Source: Coprinopsis marcescibilis (Eukaryota; Basidiomycota; Agaricomycetes; Agaricales; Psathyrellaceae). From it: a DNA stretch of 64,000 nucleotides. The notes below the pieces were generated by a model. It did no database searches. It had not been told where the DNA came from and worked only from the letters and a program-made list of their open reading frames with translations. Shown piece after piece: positions 57,075-64,000 of the stretch. The DNA lies in assembly GCA_004369085.1 (NCBI GenBank), contig ML210147.1:310001-374000 (forward strand), in the 5' to 3' direction. Made by a program: the position numbers and the translations under genes. The stretch's first letter is position 1. Each line of letters begins with the position of its first letter.

Positions 57075-60000
57075 TCACGGGGTTTTGTCCTTAGAGAGGT
57101 CCTCCTCTAGTACTTCCGAGATATTTCGGATTGGTTCGCCTTTGATAACCTTTTGTACTTCGTCAGAGTCCAAAGTCTCGTGCTCAACGAGGGCATGAGC
57201 AAGCTAGCGACGTACAAAATGACGTTAGAATCAGCATTCTGACCCGTGGAATCGCACTCACCTTGTGCAATTCGTCCATCCTCGAAGTCAGGATACTCAT
57301 AGCCCTGGTTTCGCCCCCCTTGACAAGCCTGAAGAAGACAAACGGCAGAACGTAAGCAGCTGATCACTTACACAACCAAGGGACAGGTTCTCGGCGTATT
57401 CCGCGAACAGAATAAATGCAGAACAATAGATAGCCCCAACAGCAACACCGTCAGGCGGCCAGACTTACCTTGTCACTTCATCTTCGATTTCTTCCCGTCT
57501 TCTAGTACTCAGGGACTCGTCCCGAGTATCATAGTATACTGGGCCAAGTTTGGAGAAACCCCATTTCTGAATGAATTGTGATTATTAGGACCGAAATGGG
57601 TTTGAAGTAACTCTTCATTTAGACAAACCTTGACCATCGACTGGGCAGTTCGGGTGGCGCTTTGAATGTCAGAACTCGCACCGCTGGTTATGTTGTCCTG
57701 TCCGTAAACTGTTTACGGAAGCGACGTGTTAGCATGCCCATTCGCATTGGCTGCAGCAAGGTGATGCACTCACTAATCTCTTCCGCAACGCGACCACCCA
57801 TCGCCACATCTATTCCCGCAAGGTACTCCTTATAGCTAACAGATGTTCGATCGTTTTCAGGAAGGAAGGAAGTCTGGGAAAAATTGGATGAGCCAACCAC
57901 ATTGAAGGGGAGTAAAATGGGTATTACATAGCCCAACGCATGGCCACGAGGGACACAAGTAACCTTGTGTAAAGGCATTGCTCCATCGGTATAAAGGGCC
58001 ACCAAAGCGTGTCCTCCCTGTGGAGGGGAAATTAACGATGCAACGGAATCGTATTCTGGCGCAAATACCTCGTGATAAGCCGTGGCTAATTTTGCTTTGT
58101 GGTCGAGATATTGACTCTTTCGTTCAGCGCCCATCAGAATTCGGTCCTGAGTTTTCACGGTAAATAACCGCGGATGGAAAGAATGACGACGATTTTCAAA
58201 CCTTGGCCCACTCGAAATGTTTAAGGTCCACTTCCTTCGCCTTTTCCTTCGAGGCTTGAATTGCAGCTTGACTAGAAAGGGCTTGAGCCGTTGTCATCGA
58301 TGCACCGATTGATTGGGCACTTACTTTACCATGTTTTGCAGGTCAGCGCCAGAGAAACCTGGAGTGCCACGAGCAAGGACTTTGGGATCCACATCTGAAG
58401 GAGTACCCGTTAGTCGTTGATCACTGGATCATGAACGAGAACTCTCTTGTCCACTTACCCCTGGAGGTTGTCACGTTGCGCATATGATGCTGCAATATCT
58501 GGGCACGCCCGCGTATATCCGGTAACGGAACTGCAACAATTCTATCGAACCGTCCAGGACGAACCAGGGCTCTGAGATACAGATAGCATGTGATCAGTTC
58601 AACTTCAGAACGGAGAATTGGTTGGCTTACTGATCGAGACTCTCCGGGAAGTTAGTGGCAGCAATGACAATAACAGCCTCGTTCTGCTGGAATCCATCCA
58701 TCTCAACAAGCAGCTGGTTAAGGGTTTGTTTCATATACTGCTGATCACGACTGCTACGCTTCCCTCCAACCGCGTCCAATTCATCAATAAATATGATAGC
58801 GGGCTCCTTCTTCCGAGCAGCTGCAAACAATTCCCGAACACGTTTTGCTCCTACGCCAACGAACATTTCCTCAAAATCAGACCTTTGCAGAGTATTAGAA
58901 GCCATATCGGGTGTAGAGCCTGTCTGAAATCTCACCCTGAGGCGAAAAAGAAGGGAACACCGGCTTCTCCCGCTACAGCTCGTGCAAGCATCGTTTTACC
59001 TGTTCCAGGCGGTCTATAAATTCAAAGAAAGTGTTAAATGCATCCAGGTCGGCACATAAGGGTGTATGCTTGCCCAGTTAAGAGAACTCCTTTCGGAAGC
59101 TTGCCGCCGAGCGAAGAAAACGCGGCAGGATCCTTGAGGAACTGAACCACGTCTTGAAGTTCCTAAAAGAACAGGTATTTAATCTCAGCCAACATGTCCC
59201 GGTAATTATAGTTACCTCTTTAGCCTCGTCAACCCCGTGAACGTCACTGAATTTAACTGTTTTCCCTTCAGATGGTTCAAACTGAGTTTGCTTGGGCCCA
59301 GCCTTCATCAGGCCGCTGTTTTCAAAGAACACCGACAGAATGACAAGGAAAACTTGATGAGAAGATTAATGAAACTTCGGCTGATGTTATTTGATCAAAA
59401 AACGCACAGAATGAGCTGACAAGCATGACACTAATGAACCTGACGAGTCGGGGAATCCAAGAGCCTTTTCCTGTTATTTGGGGTTACCCATCAGAACGGA
59501 AAACGGATGGAGCAACAAGACAATTGAGCACACGCACGTTCTACAATAGACACCTGTATGGGTTCACCCGGATGCGCCGTTGTTGCTGACGCGAGTTTGG
59601 ATGCATCTGAGGCCAAAGGAGGAGGTGTTGCAGTTGACGAAGTGACAAGTGGTTCTGCGAGAACCTGCTGAGCAATTTCTTGGCTAGTCCACGGTTCAGA
59701 GGCTTCCTGAGATGACTTGGAGCCTTCTTCTGTAGCTGTTTCGGATTCCGGTTTCGCCTCGACCGCGGCCAAAGGATGGTGTTGCGCAAGGAGACTGTCT
59801 CTCCTGCGTACTGCGGAGAAAACAGTGGCCTGCTGTCCGGTATTTACCAGAGCGGACAGATAAAGTTTGAAGGCATCTGGGCTCTCTAAAAGAGGAGAAC
59901 TTGGATCCTGTAAAGGGCGGCACAGCAATAAGCATATAGACAGTCGGAGCCGAGTCATTCCTGAACGCACAAATTCGCACATCCTCTCCCAACGGCTTAT

Positions 60001-60300
60001 GACGAGCTCGAACGATGATTTCATCTTTGTGTCGACAAGAGCCTCAAACAGGTCAAGTTGCCTGTCTACATCGTGAGGATGAACGTTTGCCTCTGCCTCA
60101 AGACGCGTAATATGGGCCACGACATGTGGGGTCGGAGCGGGTGGTGGTCGCTGGCGGGCAAAAATGGAACCCAAAGAGATGTTGCGCTGGAGCAGAACTT
60201 GTCTTAACAATGGCGAGTGGCGAACCGGTTGAATCTGGCGCAGAAATACTGTGGGTGGCGGTCGACTAAGGCGCACCGCACGAGCGAGTACGGCCAGCAT
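57075..60300 (-). CDS. YME1: Mitochondrial i-AAA protease Yme1 (FtsH family)
   Basis: ATP-dependent zinc metalloprotease of the inner membrane facing the intermembrane space. The start at 60300 gives a basic presequence ([20 protein letters not shown]) and a Yme1-type N domain: [60 protein letters not shown]. After the membrane region come [13 protein letters not shown], a Walker A exon ([16 protein letters not shown]), [20 protein letters not shown], Walker [41 protein letters not shown] and the SRH/Arg finger region [15 protein letters not shown]. The zinc motif HEGGH lies in [20 protein letters not shown], split by an intron. Then [14 protein letters not shown] and GGRVAEEI. The C terminus ends [11 protein letters not shown] at 57075. 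About 14 introns. The Yme1 N domain separates it from m-AAA subunits. Confidence 0.93.
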
Positions 60301-60375
60301 AGTCGTCGTCGACGTTGATGTATGAGCTCAAGCCAAGTGTGATCCGCGCGCCACGCTTTTCCACTCTGTTCTCCC
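60301..60375. promoter_or_regulatory. Very short divergent promoter region YME1 / CCNDBP1-like
   Basis: Only 75 bp separate the opposite start codons. It contains a GTCGTCGTCGAC stretch next to the YME1 start. Either transcription starts overlap or one gene has an upstream 5' UTR running through the other. Confidence 0.5.
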
Positions 60376-61564
60376 ATGTCGGATTTACAAAAGTGTACAA
60401 ATCATTTTTCTACCACTACAAATTATATCTAATCCTCATCTGCAGCAATCGTTTCGTTGACTTTGCTCGCTACGTCTTGCGACGCTGCAATTCCTGCCAT
60501 CGAGGCCTCCGACGGCACCGTAGATGACGAACTCAGAGACCTTGATCATGCCGACCTCAACGCCATCCACCGCGACTTTCTGTCCCTCCTCTCTCTGATC
60601 TACACATCCACCACAAAGATAGCACTGTGTCTCAAGCCAAGTAAACCCGTATACTCAGCATCCATCGCACCCCTCAATGATCTCACAAAAAATGTCGGCA
60701 ATCTCTCACAAAATGTCCGCCTGATCACGGCCAAGCATGGCATGACGTTGCTAAAGGAGTATAAATCGGTGGCCACAGGCGTCATTGGACCCTTGGCGCA
60801 GCTCGCCAAAGCCTTGCTGCAAAATGCGACTTCTTCCGGGCCACCAACTTCAGATGAATCCATCGTGAGGAGGGCAGCGGAGGTTCATCATGCGATCGAC
60901 AAAGGTCGTGGCCTCTCGGCCAGCAATCACGTTGCCATCCGCAGTATATGGAAAATGGATCAAGCGTCGTTGGGTGATGCTATGAATGAGTTGAATGAAA
61001 TGTCCACTCCCGATCCTAACGGATACTCCGATTTCGATGACGGTTGGGACGAACTCGGAATTGAGCCGTCCAAAGAAATGACCCTGACCGAACTTGAACG
61101 ACTCAAACTGGTGCGCTAGATCCTCAGATATGCGAAAGCCTGTTGACTTTCCGACGATATAGATGCAGCCGATCGTTAAGCTCTCAGTTCTCCTTCACAA
61201 AAACGTCACAAAACGTGTACTTTCCGCGCCGTTTGAAACACTTCCAGTGCAGGACCATTTCAATCCACTGCTAGACAAGCTTGTCGAGGATTCCACCATG
61301 TTAAGCGCCGCTGTTGACGAACTGGTTTCCACGGCGTACGCTCCACAAGATCCCATCGAATTGTCAGAATCACTGCGTCGATTCACTGATGTAACCGAAA
61401 CGCTATCTGCTCGCTTGTCATCCATTCTTTTATCGCCGACCGTAGAGAACCTCCTCAAGAGTATCAGCAAAGAGACTCCAGCGCAAAAATGGTTTGATAC
61501 ATGTTTCAACCAACTCGATAAAAGTACAGAACAACTGTCGAAACTACTCTCCGATATTCATTAA
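60376..61564 (+). CDS. Cyclin-D1-binding protein 1-like (GCIP-type) helical protein
   Basis: Three exons: 60376-60397 (MSDLQK plus one base), then from about 60446 to about 61111, and 61162 or 61163 to 61564, giving about 360 residues. The first joint yields QKSIVSLTLLATSCDAAIPA. The protein is all-helical: HRDFLSLLSLIYTSTTKIAL, SIAPLNDLTKNVGNLSQNVR, VATGVIGPLAQLAKALLQNA, then an acidic linker DPNGYSDFDDGWDELGIEPS. The second half reads QPIVKLSVLLHKNVTKRVLS, FNPLLDKLVEDSTMLSAAVD and TCFNQLDKSTEQLSKLLSDI. A central DDGWDE-type linker between two helical bundles is characteristic of the CCNDBP1/GCIP family, which binds cyclins and HLH proteins in animals; in fungi the role is unknown. The family call is moderate. 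Confidence 0.7.
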
Positions 61565-61606
61565 AAAGGATTGCTAAAAATACCATCGAAAGCTAGGGAA
61601 CATAAC

Positions 61607-63192
61607 CTAATCGCCACTATGAGTACCATTAAACGGGGCTCTTCCCTCCGCGCTCGCTTTCTCCCGCATCTTGTTCCTTTCGTAGAGCTCTTTGCACTTG
61701 CCGGCTGGATAATGTGGATATAGAGCTCCGCTATGTGTAGCTCGTAATCGCTCTTCAAATCTGGCAATTTTGTCCGTCTGTGCCTGCAAATCGAAAGGCG
61801 GTGATTGTTGCTGCAATATCAATACATGAGTAACCGATGCCTCAACGTTGACAGCGATTTAAATTAACCTGTTCCGCTGCCCTTTTCGCTTTCCATTCCT
61901 CCTTCAACGCCATGAGCTCTCGTTTGCGTTCTTCTTCCTTGGCTCTTGAACCCATTGCACCACCGTGTCCCTTGATGTTGGCACCTTTCTAAGTTTCGGA
62001 TTCACAAGGTACAACACGGTGTTTTGGCTTACCGACTTGAATAACTGGTCATATATATTCGGATTTGAGAGGTCTACGTCTGCCACCCCTACTTGAGCAG
62101 CAGGCAATCTCTGGGCAGCAGGCCCTGTAGGTATAGCCTTGTCTAATCCGCTACTCTTTGGTTCAGTGACAATGACCCCGGACAACTTGGCAGCCGTAGG
62201 GGATGCTGGCCTTGACACACTGGAAACGGTCTTGTTCTTTTTGATAGGTGGAAGCTTACGTTTCTTCGTTGCCGTAACGGGAACAGCAGATGACTGTCGA
62301 CTAGAATGTTGCGGGGGACTGCTATGAACTGTGTGGGCTTGTGAATGGGTAGTCATCGGGCTGCTATGTGCCTGGCTAGCCTGGTCGTCGACAACAACGT
62401 CGACGTCCATTTCATCGAGCTTCAAGGGATCCGGCCTTGCACCCTTTGACACCAGTTTAGAAGCTTCCGACGAAGGCTCAAGTAGATTACTCACAACTCG
62501 ACTTTTGGCTTTGCTGCCGCCCGGTTCGCTTGAACGCCTCCCCTTCCTGGAGTTCGCGTTCGTATTCAGAGGTCCAGCTTGTTTCCCTTTTACACGCTTG
62601 CCAGCAGCACGTCGACCCTTCTTCTGGCTACCGTAATCCTCCTCATCATCGGTAAAAGCTTCGTCCGAGATGTCCCTCTCCTCCTCCAACTCTTCAAAGT
62701 CTGACATTTCGGACGGAACGTCAAAGTCATCATCTTCAGACACTACTGAGTTCGTCCTCGACTTCCTTGCCTTCTTAGCAGGGGGGCGTCCACCAGATTT
62801 AGGGTGGGAGCTCTTTCTTCTGCCTTTGTCACTCTTGCTGTTCTTGTTCTCGTGCCCTTCTTCCTGCCGCTGCGAACTCGACGCGGCGACCTCCGCCGTC
62901 GCCATGGTCGGTGGCTGCCCCGACATATCTGCGTCTAGGCCATCTTCACCCTCTTCGTTCTCGTCGTCGTCTTGTATAATTCGACGAATCCTATGGTTTG
63001 TGGACGGCGGCACTGGGACAAAAGCCTCGTCCCCATCCTCATCGTCAGAGGCAATCAAGCGGCGTTTCCTGGCAGTTCCACTGCGCTTTACTGTAGGCGA
63101 CTGGGAGAGTTCGAGGGACTGAGATGTCTAAGATCAGATGCCAGAGTTAGTATATTCCGTTCACTTACTGTTAGTGGTGATTCTGAGGACAT
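61607..63192 (-). CDS. Disordered, probably nuclear protein of about 480 aa
   Basis: The start at 63192 gives MSSESPLT; a short intron joins SQSLELSQSPTVKRSGTARK, then RRLIASDDEDGDEAFVPVPP. The middle is acidic/basic low complexity with SDFEELEEERDISDEAFTDD, GRRKSSHPKSGGRPPAKKAR (an AT-hook-like GRPPAKK core) and several bipartite nuclear signals. The conserved-looking C-terminal part contains DVDLSNPNIYDQLFK, GANIKGHGGAMGSRAKEEER, a charged helix RELMALKEEWKAKRAAEQ, then QAQTDKIARFEERLRATHSG and ALYPHYPAGKCKELYERNKM. I do not recognise a family. The AT-hook-like core and acidic blocks suggest a chromatin role (inference only). It ends 42 bp from the convergent CCNDBP1-like gene. Confidence 0.8.
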
Positions 63193-63393
63193 TCGGTGTT
63201 CTGCCAATGTTTGTCCAGGCAAGATGCTGGTTTCTAAAATTAGAACACCATCCTGGCGCGATCAAGTGGTCAAAGCACAGACAAATACGGAACTGGTGGG
63301 CCTCTAATAAGAATATGACATCACTTGAGACTGTAGGGGTATGATTACAACTATTCTCCTCGATTTATTTCTCTATGTGCTAACATTGTCCAT

Positions 63394-64000
63394 CTATCCT
63401 TCAATAGGTACGTCCTTGTAGAATTTCAACAGTTCCTGTACATCATCCCGGCTTCCGAGGAACACTGGGCACCGCTCATGGATATCTTTGGGAACAATAT
63501 CCAAGATTCGCTGAGTTCCTGTTGTTGCAATACCGCCGGCCTAGATAACGATTTAGAAAGGTTTTTAAATAACACTCGACCCTCAGCTTACCTGCTCAGT
63601 CAAAAAGGCCATCGGGAATGCCTCGTACAGTAAGCGCAGTTTTCCACTCTTACTCTTCTTGTCATTTGGGTATCCGAAGATGCCACCGTATAGCAGTGTT
63701 CTGTGCACATCGGCAACCATTGACCCAATGTATCGAGCACTATATGGCTTGCCACTGGCAGGGTACTTGATGGACTTGAGATATGCGTGCACAGGAGGGT
63801 GGAAATACATCGCATTTCCTTCGTTGAACGAGTAGATCTTTCCACGGGAAGGGATGGTGATCTGGTGATAATAATAACAGTGAGTGCCATAATTAGATTG
63901 CATTATCCCGAAGAAGATAAGGCTCGCAGAAACTCGGATCTCACACTGGGATGGGTGAGGATGAATTCTCCAAGGGCGGCGTCGAGCGTGTATCCGTTCA
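63394..64000 (-). CDS. FBP1: Fructose-1,6-bisphosphatase (5' part outside window)
   Basis: Gluconeogenic enzyme hydrolysing fructose-1,6-bisphosphate; cytosolic. Only the C-terminal part is in the window. Reading from the edge: [18 protein letters not shown], an intron, then [67 protein letters not shown], the active-site motif [18 protein letters not shown], another intron, and [20 protein letters not shown] then [20 protein letters not shown]. It ends KDVPIEG, with stop at 63394-63396. The phosphate-binding Asn (NEGN), Tyr (ARYIGS) and Lys (GKLRLLYE) residues are present. In the visible part there are two introns of about 50-90 nt. Confidence 0.95.

Noticed and set aside
62670..63122. Plus-strand Ser/Leu-rich frame of 150 codons
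   Set aside because: Complement of the Asp/Glu/Arg-rich disordered gene on the minus strand; poly-Ser runs arise from Glu/Asp codons.
1..64000. Transposons, tRNA or rRNA genes, CRISPR arrays, biosynthetic cluster
   Set aside because: No transposase, reverse transcriptase, terminal repeat pair, tRNA-like B box with cloverleaf or repeat array was seen, and no core biosynthetic enzyme is present; the genes are dispersed housekeeping functions.

Overview
The window is nuclear DNA from a filamentous basidiomycete, most likely an Agaricomycete. This is inferred from gene content (a beta-1,3-glucan synthase, a KRE2-type mannosyltransferase, a secreted GH5 protein, fungal-only families) and from architecture: short intergenic gaps, genes on both strands, and most genes cut by many 47-75 nt introns with GTRNGT donors and CTRAY branch points. 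I see no transposon, rRNA, tRNA or CRISPR array. Exon joints below were read by eye.

Layout. 1-8.4 kb: 3'-truncated methionine aminopeptidase 1 (-), an orphan (-), eIF2B alpha (+), a tiny multi-exon Cys/His gene (+), and a CTK2/cyclin-K-type cyclin (+). 8.5-18 kb: an orphan (-), a second Cys/His gene (-), mitochondrial ribosomal protein bS21m (-), a Gir2/RWDD1 homologue (+), an EHT1/YMC-type alpha/beta hydrolase (-) and a GT15 mannosyltransferase (-). 18.7-30 kb: a large disordered protein (+), an SDR oxidoreductase (-), a SETD3-like methyltransferase (+), a UPF0658 Golgi membrane protein (+), a PAP2 dolichyldiphosphatase-like enzyme (+) and a DNAJC9-like co-chaperone (+). 30-45.8 kb: an FHIP/RAI16-like dynein-adaptor subunit (-), a GH5-like secreted protein (-), an Mgr3-like mitochondrial TPR protein (+), dipeptidyl peptidase III (+), a PTC7-type phosphatase (-) and an LRR orphan (-). 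46-64 kb: FKS1 (+), RAD3/XPD (+), a third Cys/His gene (-), the i-AAA protease YME1 (-), a CCNDBP1-like protein (+), a disordered nuclear-type protein (-) and a 5'-truncated fructose-1,6-bisphosphatase (-).

Most genes are unrelated housekeeping functions. Thematic links are mitochondrial proteostasis (YME1, an Mgr3-like TPR protein, PTC7, bS21m), cell wall and secretion (FKS1, GT15, PAP2, UPF0658, GH5) and translation (eIF2B alpha, Gir2, MetAP1).

The strongest novelty signal is a family of three very small Cys/His proteins (75, 94 and 69 residues), encoded at 5261-5806, 10724-11123 and 55608-55887. They share almost no sequence except an exact grid: Cys2, Cys14-x-His16, Cys27, Cys32, Ser35 and His38, with a terminal CxxC at 68/71 in two of them. 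Their exons are as short as 12 nt, so simple ORF finding misses them. Other notable points: a GH5 protein that has lost both catalytic glutamates and carries a Pro/Arg-rich insert, microexons of 6 and 9 nt in DPP3 and UPF0658, two GC-AG introns, an intron that splits the zinc motif of YME1, and a non-canonical echinocandin hot spot in FKS1.
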